Shown here in pieces: positions 8,093 through 19,299 of a DNA stretch of 64,000 bases. The notes under the pieces were generated by a model. That model searched no databases, was not told the origin of the DNA, and saw only the letters and a program-made list of their open reading frames with translations. The DNA comes from Acinetobacter sp. ANC 3832 (GTDB taxonomy: Bacteria; Pseudomonadota; Gammaproteobacteria; Pseudomonadales; Moraxellaceae), in contig NZ_NEGJ01000001.1 of the NCBI RefSeq assembly GCF_002135415.1, positions 1 through 64,000 on the forward strand. The letters are read 5' to 3'. Numbering within the stretch: the first letter of the stretch is position 1; the number at the start of each line of letters is the position of its first letter. Made by a program: the position numbers and the translations under genes.

Positions 8093-10837
8093 TTAAACTT
8101 TTTCAGTTTCAGGGATCGGTGCAATATACGCAATAATCAACATCACAAAACCTGCACCTAAGAATGAAATCACGCGTGTGAGTGTTCCAATGTGTGATAA
8201 ATCAAATAGTACCAACTTTAAGGTCACAATCACTAAAATACTGCCCCCTAAAATCCACATTGCTCGTAATTGCTTACGACTTGCAATGCTCATACTAATG
8301 AATGCCAGACTGACCCAAAGTAAAGTTAAACTGAGTTGAATTGTTGCATCTTGCCATACCGCCAATTCATTATAAGGTGTTGAAAAATAGACATGCAGTG
8401 CCCTTAAAGTCATATAGCTACTTAGCCACAATAAACTTAGCACCGCTAAAATAGCGATAATGCCTTTATCTAAACCTGCTTTAATTTGTAGAAACAACAT
8501 CCAAATAAAACCTGCAAGCATTGCCAAACTGATAAAGTCAAAAGGATTTAAGATGGGTAATAAATAGAATTGAAAGGCTTGTTGTGAATACAGTTGTGAA
8601 CAAATAATCCAAAGCCCCATAAGTACGAGACTCGCTTTGCTTTGCCAAAACATATTCCAATCACGATCACTTTCTCTATCTTTTTGCCAATAACACCATG
8701 CACAAAATAACAGAGGAATAATCACGATACTGATATAAGGCATGTTTGGAATTAAGCTTAAACTCATCATACTCAAGCTAAGCAATACACCTAAGCTGAC
8801 CCATTCTTTTTCAAAATTGAGATTACTGTTGGGTCTTAGCCATAAAATAGTGAGTAATAATCCAATTGCTGTCACAGCCCATTGCTCAAATATAGAGTAC
8901 CAAACAATTTGACCATGTTCACTTCGATCTATTATTAGAATTAAAGCAAGTACATACAGCGGAACAATGCCAATCCATTTCGGTATTTGCCAAGACCATT
9001 TCGCTTTACAGACTCGCATTGCTTCATTCATCAGCACATAAGCCAAACTTATAGATAATAAAGTCAAAACATATCGATTTGAACTTAAAAAAATTGAATT
9101 TGGTTGATTAAAATCATTAAAAAAATCGAGTAACAAAATCAATAAACTTGAAGTTGCTGATAGCATTAATAAACTAAAAAAACCAATCGTGGCTGTCGTT
9201 AATTGTTTTTGAAAAGATGCTCGACTATTTGAAATCAGTACAACAGCGATATAACTCAAGCTGAGAATCCAATACATCAGTTTAGAGCTTTCAGGCAATA
9301 CAACCCAGTAATACACACTCGATAAACCTGCTACGGTCATTAACCCCATCGCCAAATAGCGACTAATAGCAGAATTTTTATATAGAGCATAAATAAAGAT
9401 CAATACACCTTCAATAGCCCATCCCACAACACTCCATTGCTCTGGCAATAGAATCGGTGGAATCAAGCTGATAAAGATCAACATCAAACTAAAATAGCTT
9501 TGTGAAATCATTTGAATCGATTGATTTCGTTGAGCAAATGAATGCAACAACGCATAAAGCATGGCAAATCCAATACTGAAAATGGCTTGCCAAGTTGCTT
9601 GCTTGAAATAAATCAAGTAAATAAAAATATAGCCAATAATAGGTGCACCAAAAATCAGAGCAAAATCCAATACAGGTTTAAGTTTAAATTGGGCAAAATC
9701 TTGTTTGGCAATCAGTTGACTGAAACGGAAACTTAACCAAATAAAAATTAAACTATGCGCCAGAACCAAACATGAGAGTAGATATTTGTCTGAACCAACC
9801 CCATGATAAAAAGCATAAGCTCCACCAACCACACTGGTAATAATGAATGCAATTTGGTTCAGTATTCTCCAAGGACGTACTGTACTCAAAACAGCAACGG
9901 CTAAATTAATCACTAAATAATAAGCGACTAACTCGACTGCGGTCGCATCTCGCACAGGGAGTGTAAAAGGCGCTAAATAAGCAATCAACATTGCCATCAA
10001 TGCCAATTCAACCGCTTGTTGCTTTAAACTCAAACCAAGTGTGATGAGCATAATCACAGCAAAACTTAAACTTGCAATCCATAGGTGCGTAATAACCTGA
10101 TTATAATAAGCAAAGAACAAGGTTAAGCATAAGCCTGCGATGCCTAATCCCTCTAAAGCCAAAGCAAAACTACGATTTTTACTCTGAAACCAATAACCCA
10201 ATACGGTTACGACACAACTGATACCTGCAACAATAATGAGTTTTAAAGATAAGCTTAATTGCCAATGTTCTGTCGCAAAGCGTAATAATAAAATAAGACC
10301 TATCACTAAAATTAAAACAGCGACTTTTAAAACAGGATTACCTTGAAACAGCCATTGCTTCAACTGATCCATCAATCCAATTTCATTGGATATTGATTTT
10401 TGAGATTGAATAGATTCTAAGGAAAGATTCGAAGTAGATTGTATTTCAGATAAATTTGACGGTTTAAAATGCTGTAACTTATATTGCACATGATTGAGAT
10501 GGTCTTCTAAACGTCGAAGCCAACGTAGAAAAAAATAAATCCATGCGGTCAATCCCAATCCGACTAACCAACTCCAATGCATCACGCCACCAACAACAGC
10601 GGTTATTGAAGCAATATATAAAGGCACACGAGAAGTCGTTTGAATAGGAAGCTGTACTTGTGTAGATAATTCATCGATTGGTTTTTGAATAGCATCGACA
10701 TACTGCATGACACTCATCACAAATGCACTTGCACAGAGATAGGTCACGACTTTTAAATTTAAAAACCATGCACTGACAGCAACAATAAGTAGCACCATGA
10801 GCCAAATTATTCGAATTTCACTCTGCCCTTTCAGCAT
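8093..10837 (-). CDS. DUF2339 multispanning membrane protein
   Basis: 914 aa integral membrane protein. After two N-terminal hydrophobic segments there is a polar stretch (about residues 125-155), then more than twenty hydrophobic segments to the end. The architecture and size match DUF2339, whose function is unknown; a role in cell-envelope biogenesis has been suggested for relatives. The ATG at 10837 follows an AGAAG-type site. Transcribed divergently from polA. Confidence 0.75.
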   Translation of the reverse strand: MLKGQSEIRIIWLMVLLIVAVSAWFLNLKVVTYLCASAFVMSVMQYVDAIQKPIDELSTQVQLPIQTTSRVPLYIASITAVVGGVMHWSWLVGLGLTAWIYFFLRWLRRLEDHLNHVQYKLQHFKPSNLSEIQSTSNLSLESIQSQKSISNEIGLMDQLKQWLFQGNPVLKVAVLILVIGLILLLRFATEHWQLSLSLKLIIVAGISCVVTVLGYWFQSKNRSFALALEGLGIAGLCLTLFFAYYNQVITHLWIASLSFAVIMLITLGLSLKQQAVELALMAMLIAYLAPFTLPVRDATAVELVAYYLVINLAVAVLSTVRPWRILNQIAFIITSVVGGAYAFYHGVGSDKYLLSCLVLAHSLIFIWLSFRFSQLIAKQDFAQFKLKPVLDFALIFGAPIIGYIFIYLIYFKQATWQAIFSIGFAMLYALLHSFAQRNQSIQMISQSYFSLMLIFISLIPPILLPEQWSVVGWAIEGVLIFIYALYKNSAISRYLAMGLMTVAGLSSVYYWVVLPESSKLMYWILSLSYIAVVLISNSRASFQKQLTTATIGFFSLLMLSATSSLLILLLDFFNDFNQPNSIFLSSNRYVLTLLSISLAYVLMNEAMRVCKAKWSWQIPKWIGIVPLYVLALILIIDRSEHGQIVWYSIFEQWAVTAIGLLLTILWLRPNSNLNFEKEWVSLGVLLSLSMMSLSLIPNMPYISIVIIPLLFCAWCYWQKDRESDRDWNMFWQSKASLVLMGLWIICSQLYSQQAFQFYLLPILNPFDFISLAMLAGFIWMLFLQIKAGLDKGIIAILAVLSLLWLSSYMTLRALHVYFSTPYNELAVWQDATIQLSLTLLWVSLAFISMSIASRKQLRAMWILGGSILVIVTLKLVLFDLSHIGTLTRVISFLGAGFVMLIIAYIAPIPETEKV

Positions 10838-11000
10838 CTTTTAAACTTCTCTTTCCTGAGTCTTTTGATGATACATCAGCTCAGCCCATACAACGGACAT
10901 ATTCATCAGCTATTCAGTAACGTGGTTGTACAATCATGTTCCTGCGTGACAGCAAAAAATCACGTACAATGAACAAGTTTTTTGGATTAGGATTTTTTCA

Positions 11001-13766
11001 ATGCCACCATTTGTATTGGTCGATGGGTCATATTTTTTATTTCGTGCTTACCACGCACTACCACCATTAACCACGTCTACAGGCTTACAAACCAATGCGA
11101 TCCGTGGTGCAATTTCGGCTATCCAAAAACTGATGCGTCGTATTCAACCGACCCATATGGCTGTTATTTTTGATACACCTGAACCAACTTTCCGCCATGA
11201 GCTTTCACCAATTTATAAAGGTGATCGTCCAAGTATGCCAGAAGAATTATCACAACAAATTCCATATTTACACGCTTTAATTCGTGCATTGGGGATTCCT
11301 TTACATACACTTCCAGGTGCTGAAGCGGATGATGTGATTGGCACTTTGGCAAAACGTGCTGAAAAAGAAGGTCACCAAGTTTTAATTTCAACGGGTGATA
11401 AAGATATGGCACAGTTGGTCACAGATAAAGTGACCCTTGAAGATAGCTTTAAAGACAAGCCCATGGATGTGGATGGTGTCTTTGAAAAATTTGGTGTTTG
11501 GCCAAACCAAATCATTGATTATTTAACCTTGATGGGTGATGCATCGGACGGTATTCGTGGTGTTCCTGGTGTCGGTGCTAAAACAGCAGCTAAACTACTC
11601 ACTGAATATGGCTCAATTGGTGGCATTTTAGAAAATGTCGATAAGATTAAAGGCAAAGTCGGTCAAAGCCTGAAAGACAATGTTGAAGGTATTGCATTGG
11701 ATCATCAACTTGCCAGTATTGTGATTGATCTCGATCTGAATTTAACCTATGACGATTTAAAGCTGTGCGATCCAGATGTTGAAGCACTGCGTAATTTATA
11801 TACTGAACTTGAATTCCGTAACCAATTACAATCTCTAGATCATCCAAACAATCCGAATAGTTCAGCCTATAAGCAAACTACAAAAGTGATTGCTACATCA
11901 GAACAAAATATTGAAAAAGAAAAAACGGAAGATCGAGCAACAAGTACCAGTGATGATGATCAATTGGGACAAGCCAACTATCATACAGTTTTAACACAAG
12001 CAGATTGGGATCAGTTCTTCCAACGTTTGAGTACAGAAAAACGTTTTGCCATTGATACAGAAACGACAAGTGTGGATTATCGTATTGCAGAAATGGTCGG
12101 TTTCTCTGTCGCTTTTGATGCCAAAGATGCTTACTACATTCCACTTGCCCACGATTATGACGGTGCTCCCGAACAACTCAATCGTGACGCAGTTTTAGCA
12201 CAGATCAAACCCATCTTAGAAAATGTAAAAGTTGAAAAAATTGGACATCATTTAAAGTACGATGCACACATTTTTGAAAATCATGGCATTCATTTACAAG
12301 GCTGGTATTTTGATACCATGCTTGCCTCTTATGTGCTGAACGCTGTTGCAACCCGCCATGGCATGGATGATGTGGCACGCGTTTACTTGAGCCATTTGAC
12401 CACAACTTTTGAACAAGTTGCAGGCAAAGGTGCAAAACAAAAGACTTTTAATCAAATTGAGCTTGAAACAGCAGCACATTATGCAGCTGAAGATGCACAT
12501 GTCACTTATCGTCTATATGAAGTATTAGACCGTAAACTAAAAGAAATTCCAGAACTCAGTAATATTTTACATCATATTGAAATGCCTGTTGCCCGTGTAC
12601 TGACCTCTATGGAAGAAAATGGCATTCAGCTTGATTTAAGTTTCTTAGATCAATTGGGTGTTGATTTTTCAGAGACTATTCAAAATTTAGAGAATCAAAT
12701 CATTGAAATCGCGGGTGAAAGCTTTAATGTTTCATCACCAAAGCAAGTCGGTGAAGTTCTATTTGATAAACTCGGATTAAAAGGTGGTAAGAAAACTGCA
12801 ACAGGTCAATACAGCACCAGTGAAGCTATTTTAGAAAAAATTGACCACCCGATTGCAGCTCTTATTTTAGAATACCGTGGCTTATCTAAACTCAAAAGTA
12901 CATATACAGATGGTTTATTGAAACAAGCCAACCCTGAAACACATCGTGTACATACCAGTTATCATCAAGCCTTAACAGCAACAGGTCGTTTATCTTCAAC
13001 CGATCCAAACTTACAGAATATTCCGGTTCGTGAAGAAATTGGTCGTCAGATTCGTAAAGCTTTTGTTGCACCTCAAGGTCGTGTACTTCTTGCAGCCGAT
13101 TACTCACAAATTGAATTACGTTTAATGGCACATTTTTCTCAAGATGAAGCGCTAGTACATGCCTTTAATCATGGGCAAGATGTTCATCGTCGTACAGCTT
13201 CCGAAGTTCTTTCCGTTCCACTTGAAGATGTCACCAATGATCAACGTCGTCAGGCAAAAGCTGTCAACTTCGGCTTACTCTATGGAATGTCAGAGTTTGG
13301 TTTGATTCGCCAATTGGGCTTTACCCGTGAAGAATCGCAAAACTACATCAAACAATATTTCCATCGCTATCCGGGCATTTACGAATATATGCAACGGACT
13401 CGTCAAATTGCTTCAGAACAAGGATATGTTGAAACAATTTCAGGTCGTCGTTTATATACGCCCGATATTGATGCTCGAAATATGATGATTCGTAAAGGTG
13501 CTGAACGTGCTGCAATTAATGCACCATTACAAGGTTCAGCGGCTGAAATTATTAAAATGGCGATGATTGAAGTTGATAAAATTTTACCTTCGGCTCAAGC
13601 AAAACTCTTACTACAAGTACACGATGAATTGGTATTTGAAGTTGATGAAGCCATTGCAGATGAGTTGGCAATTAAAATTGCTGAAGCTATGCAAAATGTT
13701 GTGACTCTTTCTGTTCCTTTAGTTGTTGAAGTGGGTAAAGGTCTCAATTGGGATGAGGCGCATTAA
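11001..13766 (+). CDS. polA: DNA polymerase I
   Basis: 921 aa replication and repair polymerase. Residues 1-300 form the 5'-3' exonuclease (LVDGSYFLFRAYHALPP, EADDVIGTLA, STGDKDMAQLV). From about 330 lies the 3'-5' exonuclease with an intact DTETTS motif, so proofreading should be active. The polymerase domain carries TGRLSSTDPNLQNIPVR, the metal-binding DYSQIELR, the O-helix region RRQAKAVNFGLLYG and QVHDELVFEV near the end. Length is normal. It is monocistronic and ends at a strong hairpin. Confidence 0.98.
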   Translation: MPPFVLVDGSYFLFRAYHALPPLTTSTGLQTNAIRGAISAIQKLMRRIQPTHMAVIFDTPEPTFRHELSPIYKGDRPSMPEELSQQIPYLHALIRALGIPLHTLPGAEADDVIGTLAKRAEKEGHQVLISTGDKDMAQLVTDKVTLEDSFKDKPMDVDGVFEKFGVWPNQIIDYLTLMGDASDGIRGVPGVGAKTAAKLLTEYGSIGGILENVDKIKGKVGQSLKDNVEGIALDHQLASIVIDLDLNLTYDDLKLCDPDVEALRNLYTELEFRNQLQSLDHPNNPNSSAYKQTTKVIATSEQNIEKEKTEDRATSTSDDDQLGQANYHTVLTQADWDQFFQRLSTEKRFAIDTETTSVDYRIAEMVGFSVAFDAKDAYYIPLAHDYDGAPEQLNRDAVLAQIKPILENVKVEKIGHHLKYDAHIFENHGIHLQGWYFDTMLASYVLNAVATRHGMDDVARVYLSHLTTTFEQVAGKGAKQKTFNQIELETAAHYAAEDAHVTYRLYEVLDRKLKEIPELSNILHHIEMPVARVLTSMEENGIQLDLSFLDQLGVDFSETIQNLENQIIEIAGESFNVSSPKQVGEVLFDKLGLKGGKKTATGQYSTSEAILEKIDHPIAALILEYRGLSKLKSTYTDGLLKQANPETHRVHTSYHQALTATGRLSSTDPNLQNIPVREEIGRQIRKAFVAPQGRVLLAADYSQIELRLMAHFSQDEALVHAFNHGQDVHRRTASEVLSVPLEDVTNDQRRQAKAVNFGLLYGMSEFGLIRQLGFTREESQNYIKQYFHRYPGIYEYMQRTRQIASEQGYVETISGRRLYTPDIDARNMMIRKGAERAAINAPLQGSAAEIIKMAMIEVDKILPSAQAKLLLQVHDELVFEVDEAIADELAIKIAEAMQNVVTLSVPLVVEVGKGLNWDEAH

Positions 13767-13806
13767 AATGCTTTTTACTCCATTCTTTTTCTAAGTAAAA
13801 GTAAAG

Positions 13807-13831
13807 AGAATAGAATAGAATAGAATAGAAT
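13807..13831. repeat. Pentanucleotide tandem repeat (AGAAT)x5
   Basis: Five perfect copies of AGAAT between the polA stop and its terminator, a possible slippage-prone microsatellite. It lies outside any coding region. Confidence 0.9.
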
Positions 13832-13852
13832 AAAAATATTTTCTCCAAAAAT

Positions 13853-13881
13853 AAAAAAGGACTCATCAAGAGTCCTTTTTT
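13853..13881. terminator. Bidirectional terminator polA / yggT
   Basis: A6-GGACTC, 5-nt loop, GAGTCC-T6. A- and T-runs on both sides suit the two convergent genes. Confidence 0.85.
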
Positions 13882-13894
13882 ATTGCAACTAAAA

Positions 13895-14464
13895 TTAGAA
13901 GCCTGTTAACAATGCCTTAGCCACTTCCATCATCACCATATCGGCAATATAGAGGGCAAGGAAAGCCATAATTGGTGATAAATCTATCATTCCCATATTC
14001 GGCATAATTTTACGGAATGGTGCCAATAGGGGTTCTGCAAGCTCCTGAATCACTTCAATATAAGGCGAACGTGTTTGTGTAAACATCACCACCCAACTCA
14101 AAATAATCGTCGCAAAAATTAAATAACGACAGAAACGAATCAAATCCTGAATCATGGTTACAAATGTCAGAATCAGTAGATGTATTGGGCTATTTGGCAT
14201 TGCCCCCATCAAATACATGACCCCAGACATTTTCAACAAGTACAGTACAATCAATAACACCAAAGCTGCGGTATTAACTCGTCCTTTTCCTAATGTCGGT
14301 AAGATGCGACTAAAAACGTCCACAATTTTAGTGGCTTTAGTCGTAGACAGCACCACAGGATTGTATGGACTGACCATCGCCAATTGCATTAAAAAACGGA
14401 AAAATACGAGCAAAATTGCAACGTTAATGATAATGCCAAAAATTTGCGCAGAATTTGCACCCAT
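13895..14464 (-). CDS. YggT-family membrane protein
   Basis: 189 aa protein with two YGGT repeats (about residues 8-90 and 105-189), each with hydrophobic helices around a PSYxxV-like/PFRKIMPNMG segment. The family is linked to osmotic tolerance and is often found beside proC. Here it follows proC by 25 nt as the last gene of a minus-strand run. Confidence 0.82.
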   Translation of the reverse strand: MGANSAQIFGIIINVAILLVFFRFLMQLAMVSPYNPVVLSTTKATKIVDVFSRILPTLGKGRVNTAALVLLIVLYLLKMSGVMYLMGAMPNSPIHLLILTFVTMIQDLIRFCRYLIFATIILSWVVMFTQTRSPYIEVIQELAEPLLAPFRKIMPNMGMIDLSPIMAFLALYIADMVMMEVAKALLTGF

Positions 14465-14489
14465 GTTTGAACTTTCCTAATTAAATCAA

Positions 14490-15320
14490 TTATTTCGTGC
14501 TATCACTTAATTCTTGTGCCAATTCCTGACTGCGCTTTTGCGCAGCAGCGAGAGCTGCTTGAATATTTTGTGAAATTTGTGCACGATCAAAAACTTCTAA
14601 AGCCGCTTGAGTTGTCCCATTTGGCGAAGTAACATTTTTTCGTAATTCTGAGGGTGTATTTGAACTTGTAATTGCCATTTGTGCAGCACCCAACGCAGTT
14701 TGCAAGGTTAATGCTGTCGCAACTTTTTCATCTAAACCCATATTTTTACCCGCTCGGATCATGCTTTCCATCATATAGAAGAAATAAGCAGGACCTGAAC
14801 CTGATACAGCAGTTACTGCATCAATTTGTGCTTCGGTACTCACCCAAAGTGTTAAACCTGTCGCAGCAAGAATCTGACTGGCTAATTCACGATTTTTCGT
14901 ATCAACAACATCTGTTGCAAATAAACCATGCGCACCTGTTTGCACCAAGGCAGGTGTATTCGGCATCACACGGACAATACGTTCAGTACCAATCAACTTT
15001 GCAATTGTGCCAATTTCTGCACCTGCGACAATTGAAACCACCAACTTACCATCAAATAAACCATTAAGCGGTTGTAAAACTGTTGATAAAACTTGAGGTT
15101 TAACCGCAAAAACAACAACATCTGCATCTTTAATTGCAGCAACATTGTCATCTGTCACTTGTACATCTCTTTCTTGTAATAACTCACGTACTTTTTCAAC
15201 AGGATCTGAAACTGTAATACGTGTTGCAGGCAAACCACGACTAATCAAACCACCGATTAGGGCTTGAGCCATATTTCCGCCACCAATAAAACAGATATTA
15301 CAATTTAAAGCTGCACTCAT
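14490..15320 (-). CDS. proC: Pyrroline-5-carboxylate reductase
   Basis: 276 aa. Catalyses the last step of proline synthesis, NAD(P)H reduction of pyrroline-5-carboxylate. N-terminal Rossmann motif FIGGGNMAQALIGGL, central VVFAVKPQVL, and the C-terminal signature AVSGSGPAYFFYMMES with TSPNGTTQAALE. Lies 24 nt after tilS and 25 nt before yggT on the same strand. Confidence 0.96.
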   Translation of the reverse strand: MSAALNCNICFIGGGNMAQALIGGLISRGLPATRITVSDPVEKVRELLQERDVQVTDDNVAAIKDADVVVFAVKPQVLSTVLQPLNGLFDGKLVVSIVAGAEIGTIAKLIGTERIVRVMPNTPALVQTGAHGLFATDVVDTKNRELASQILAATGLTLWVSTEAQIDAVTAVSGSGPAYFFYMMESMIRAGKNMGLDEKVATALTLQTALGAAQMAITSSNTPSELRKNVTSPNGTTQAALEVFDRAQISQNIQAALAAAQKRSQELAQELSDSTK

Positions 15321-15344
15321 GAATCACACTCAACATTGAATTTT

Positions 15345-16700
15345 TTATAACTGAGAGACTAAATTTGGTTGCCATCCACCGACTTCACAATATGCAGACT
15401 GCGCCAACCAAAATCCTTTCGGTGTAAAAACACCAAGCATAACATTATCTATGCTTAATATTTGAATTGTATGACGCATCCAAGGAAAAATTTGTGCTTC
15501 CTGAATGGCTTTTTTTAAAGGCCAACTTCCGACTCTGCCATACAAATGAATTTTCTCTCCACCGATACGTCTGCTGAGTGTCAAACTTTGCCCCAGCAAT
15601 GCGAAAGAGAGCCCCATTTTTGTCATATTCACTTGGAATTGACCCGACTCTAAATCTAAGAACTGATTTAGATTGAATTGAATCTGTTGTGGTTTAACGT
15701 TCTGTATATTTTTTTCTGCAAGATATATGGCTTGATCTAAACGGTATAAAACTTGTTGATAACGCACATAATAATAACCATTCCAATGTAATGCAGCCTG
15801 TGCATCGGGTTTGGAATCAATCACTTCATCTTGGATTCTTTGTACCATTTCAAATGGAGGACGATAGGTATCTTGACCTTTCATCCATGCAGAAAGTAGC
15901 TGTCGTTGACGTGCACGAGATAGTTGTTGAAATTGAGCCAAATTTAAATATTGAGAATTACCACATACATCTAAATCTTGTTTTAAAACATCTTGTAAAA
16001 TCTCATCTGCATCTTGCATTAAATAACTGGTACGTGCCACAGCTTGCTGCATTTTAGGATAACGACTTTGCAAAATATGCCAAAGTTCCTGCCGACACCA
16101 TGCACGATCATAATGGGGATCTGCGTTGGTAGGATCATCTACATAGGCAATATCTAATTGACTCGTCCATTGGCAAATCTGCTCACGAGAAGTATCAAGT
16201 AATGGGCGCCAAATCGTCAACGCATCACGTTGATCAATTTGTTTCATTGCAGATAAACCTTGTACACCCGCACCTGAAAGCAATCGCAACATCAAAGTTT
16301 CAGCTTGGTCTTGTTGATGATGTGCAAGAACTAAAATTTCATTGGGTTTTAAATGTTGTTGAAATGCTTGATAACGAGCTTCACGTGCCTGATTTTCTAG
16401 ATTCCCGTGCATAACCTGAACAGGTTGAACCACACATGGAATGTTTAATTGATGACATTGCGCTAAAACAAACTTTGCCCAATCATCACTAACCTGTTGC
16501 AGTTGGTGATTGACATAAATAGCACGAATTTTTTCAGGAAAAATTTGAGACATTAAATGTAAAAGCAGCATGGAATCCATGCCGCCGCTACATCCAATGA
16601 GATATTGGGTATCTTCTTGAAATAAGTTGAGCTGCTTTAAGACACTAAGCCTAAATTGTCGCTGCCAAACTTCATTAAACGTTGATAACGTGCATCGCAT
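15345..16700 (-). CDS. tilS: tRNA(Ile)-lysidine synthetase
   Basis: 451 aa. Uses ATP to add lysine to C34 of tRNA-Ile(CAU), allowing AUA decoding. The PP-loop [12 protein letters not shown] lies near residues 38-49, the central signature [25 protein letters not shown] follows, and the C-terminal substrate-binding domain ends at [11 protein letters not shown]. The start at 16700 lies inside the end of accA, overlapping it by 64 nt in another frame; a slightly later start is possible, but the protein needs this N-terminal region upstream of the PP-loop. Translational coupling to accA is likely. Confidence 0.92.
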   Translation of the reverse strand: MRCTLSTFNEVWQRQFRLSVLKQLNLFQEDTQYLIGCSGGMDSMLLLHLMSQIFPEKIRAIYVNHQLQQVSDDWAKFVLAQCHQLNIPCVVQPVQVMHGNLENQAREARYQAFQQHLKPNEILVLAHHQQDQAETLMLRLLSGAGVQGLSAMKQIDQRDALTIWRPLLDTSREQICQWTSQLDIAYVDDPTNADPHYDRAWCRQELWHILQSRYPKMQQAVARTSYLMQDADEILQDVLKQDLDVCGNSQYLNLAQFQQLSRARQRQLLSAWMKGQDTYRPPFEMVQRIQDEVIDSKPDAQAALHWNGYYYVRYQQVLYRLDQAIYLAEKNIQNVKPQQIQFNLNQFLDLESGQFQVNMTKMGLSFALLGQSLTLSRRIGGEKIHLYGRVGSWPLKKAIQEAQIFPWMRHTIQILSIDNVMLGVFTPKGFWLAQSAYCEVGGWQPNLVSQL

Positions 16701-17461
16701 CGTTCTTCAGCACTCATCGGTTGCAATTCTTCTAAAGCTTGTTTAAGTACTACTTTTAACTTGTCCATGACTTCTTCAGGATGTAAATGTGCACCCTCAC
16801 CTTCATCAACAACATACTCAACAATACCAATTTCTTTCAGTTTATCCGCCGTTAAAGCCAAAGCTTCACTGGCTTGTTCTGCTTTTTCAGCTGTTTTCCA
16901 TAAAATGGAAGCACAACCTTCTGGTGAAATCACAGAATAAATACTATGCGATAACATAATCACACGGTCAGCTACACCAATACCCAGTGCACCACCCGAA
17001 CCGCCTTCACCCAAGATTGTTGCAATTACAGGTACTTTTAAACGTGAAAGTTGTGCAAGACTGGTTGCAATGGCTTCTGCTTGACCACGTTCTTCTGCCC
17101 CCACACCTGGGTAAGCACCCATCGTATCAATAAAAGTAAAAACAGGTAAATTAAACCGTTCGGCCATATCTAATAAACGCTGAGATTTACGATAACCTTC
17201 AGGATTACTCATACCAAAATTGTGTTGCAGTTTTTCACGTGTACTACGCCCACGGTGCTGACCAACTACCATTACAGGTTGTCCATCAAAACGTGCCAGT
17301 CCTCCGACCATTGCACCATCATCACCAAATACACGATCACCATGTAAAGCATCAAACTCTGTAAACATATCGCCCACATAATCCAAAAATTGTGGACGAT
17401 CTGGATGACGTGCAATTTGAACTGTTTTCCATGCTTTAGATTGAGCAGCTTTATTTTTCAT
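16637..17461 (-). CDS. accA: Acetyl-CoA carboxylase carboxyltransferase subunit alpha
   Basis: 274 aa subunit of the carboxyltransferase that makes malonyl-CoA, the first committed step of fatty-acid synthesis; partner AccD is not in the window. Visible motifs: [58 protein letters not shown] and [11 protein letters not shown]. It is about 45 residues shorter at the N-terminus than E. coli AccA, a length I believe is usual for Acinetobacter. Follows ppx by 35 nt on the same strand. Confidence 0.96.
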   Translation of the reverse strand: MKNKAAQSKAWKTVQIARHPDRPQFLDYVGDMFTEFDALHGDRVFGDDGAMVGGLARFDGQPVMVVGQHRGRSTREKLQHNFGMSNPEGYRKSQRLLDMAERFNLPVFTFIDTMGAYPGVGAEERGQAEAIATSLAQLSRLKVPVIATILGEGGSGGALGIGVADRVIMLSHSIYSVISPEGCASILWKTAEKAEQASEALALTADKLKEIGIVEYVVDEGEGAHLHPEEVMDKLKVVLKQALEELQPMSAEERCDARYQRLMKFGSDNLGLVS

Positions 17462-17496
17462 AAGTCGATGATTATCCCTAAATTAACTCATTTCAG

Positions 17497-19017
17497 TTAA
17501 TTGATAAATTGTTCCGACTGAATATTCAACTCAATGTCCCAATGCTTAAATTGCACTTGCTCATCATGCAAATCTGCAACGAGCAATGGCCATTGTTTGG
17601 CATCACCAGAAACGCTGAGTTGCCATTGTTGCGCATCTTGCACACTTAATTCAATGGCAGGAAGCATCTCATCACTTCGGCTATGATTGAGTAAAACCGC
17701 GAGACGAAGCAATAAACTTAAATAAAGCAGCTTGTTTCCACCAACTTTTAATACGTCAAATTTTGCATCACTACGCAATTTACGACGATGATGAGCGACC
17801 AAATGTGACAAATGGTTTTGGTCAATCTGAGAAAAACCTGCAATATCCGAATGCTGTAATAAATATGCACCATGACGGTGATAACCACCATGACTAATGG
17901 CTAAACCAATTTCATGTAAATAAGCTGCACGACGTAATAAATCACTGTCATCACTATTTAAATCAAGTTTTGTTGCCACACTATCAAAAAGATGTTGTGC
18001 TGTATCCACTACACGCTGAGCTTGTTTTAAATCAGCACCATAACGCCCCATCATGGCTTGCACACTACGATCACGAATATCTTCATGTTGGAAGCGACCC
18101 AATAGGTCATACATTACGCCTTCACGTAATGCGCCATCTGAATAGACCAGTTTATCGATATTCAGCACTTCAAATACCGCATAAAGAATGGCAAGACCTG
18201 CAGGTAGTACAGCTCGACGGTCTTCTTTCAGACCATCAAATTCCATTTCTGAAACATGTTTATATTTAAGTAACTTATCTTTGAGCTTTTCTAAACCCTC
18301 ACGGGTTAGATTTTCTTTTTCATCGCTCCAACCCATATTCACACAAATTTGACGACATGCCTTAATGGTTCCACTTGAACCAACCACGGTATCCCAGCCT
18401 TCTGCTTTATAAGTATTGGCAATACCTGACAATTCTTTACGGGCTGCCACAACCGCTTTATCAAAATCTTTTTGATGAATTTCACCATCTGGAAAATATG
18501 ATTTGGTATAGGCTACACAACCCATCTGTAAAGATTCTGTATGAATTGGCTCAAATTCTTCGCCAATAATTAACTCCGTTGAACCACCACCAATATCGAT
18601 GACTAAACGACGGCCACTATTCGCCATCGTATGTGAAACACCCAAATAAATCAGACGAGCTTCTTCACGGCCTGCAATGATTTCAATTGGTTTAGGTAAA
18701 ATTTCAGCTGCTCTTTGAATAAACTCATGACCATTCTTGGCCTGACGTAAAGCATTGGTCGCCACAATGCGTAATCGAGTCGGTTGTACTGAACTTAAAC
18801 GCCCTACAAATCGAGCTAAACAAGCCAAACCACGCTGTTGCGCAGCTTCTGTTAAATTTTTATTTTCGTCTAATCCTGCTGCAAGCTGAACTTTTTCTGA
18901 CATTGAAGCAACTTTTTTGACTTCGCCGTGATCTACACGAGCGATCGCCAAATGGAAACTGTTTGACCCCATATCAATCGCAGCAAGTAATTCTTCATCA
19001 ATCAAAAAATCAGACAT
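17497..19017 (-). CDS. ppx: Exopolyphosphatase (Ppx/GppA family)
   Basis: 506 aa. Processively hydrolyses polyphosphate (or pppGpp in GppA-type members). The ASKHA-fold N-domain has AAIDMGSNSFHLAIA at about residue 12, IAGREEARLIYLGV and VIDIGGGSTELIIG; the C-terminal HD-like domain has YLHEIGLAISHGGYHRHGAYLL. Length fits Ppx. First gene of an apparent ppx-accA-tilS-proC-yggT transcription unit, divergent from trxA. Confidence 0.93.
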   Translation of the reverse strand: MSDFLIDEELLAAIDMGSNSFHLAIARVDHGEVKKVASMSEKVQLAAGLDENKNLTEAAQQRGLACLARFVGRLSSVQPTRLRIVATNALRQAKNGHEFIQRAAEILPKPIEIIAGREEARLIYLGVSHTMANSGRRLVIDIGGGSTELIIGEEFEPIHTESLQMGCVAYTKSYFPDGEIHQKDFDKAVVAARKELSGIANTYKAEGWDTVVGSSGTIKACRQICVNMGWSDEKENLTREGLEKLKDKLLKYKHVSEMEFDGLKEDRRAVLPAGLAILYAVFEVLNIDKLVYSDGALREGVMYDLLGRFQHEDIRDRSVQAMMGRYGADLKQAQRVVDTAQHLFDSVATKLDLNSDDSDLLRRAAYLHEIGLAISHGGYHRHGAYLLQHSDIAGFSQIDQNHLSHLVAHHRRKLRSDAKFDVLKVGGNKLLYLSLLLRLAVLLNHSRSDEMLPAIELSVQDAQQWQLSVSGDAKQWPLLVADLHDEQVQFKHWDIELNIQSEQFIN

Positions 19018-19299
19018 TATTGATACAAACTCTTTTAGAATTGTGCCTAGATTAATTCACATACAAGCAATTTAAAAGCCATTTGTTGAGACAATTGAAT
19101 GAGTATTTATTTTTTCTACATATATGACAATTGTGTGACAAGAAACATATAAAACCGATTATCACTATTGTGAGCATCAATTGGACAAATTCACAATTTA
19201 GATCGAAAATTTAGGCATTCCCCTACATTGTTAAAGATGACTATGTAATACTTATATCCATAGATATATTCATCTTTAAAATCATTTTTGGAGCAAACC

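Noticed and set aside
14154..14480. 108-codon open frame opposite yggT
   Set aside because: Complete overlap with a recognised gene and no ribosome site.
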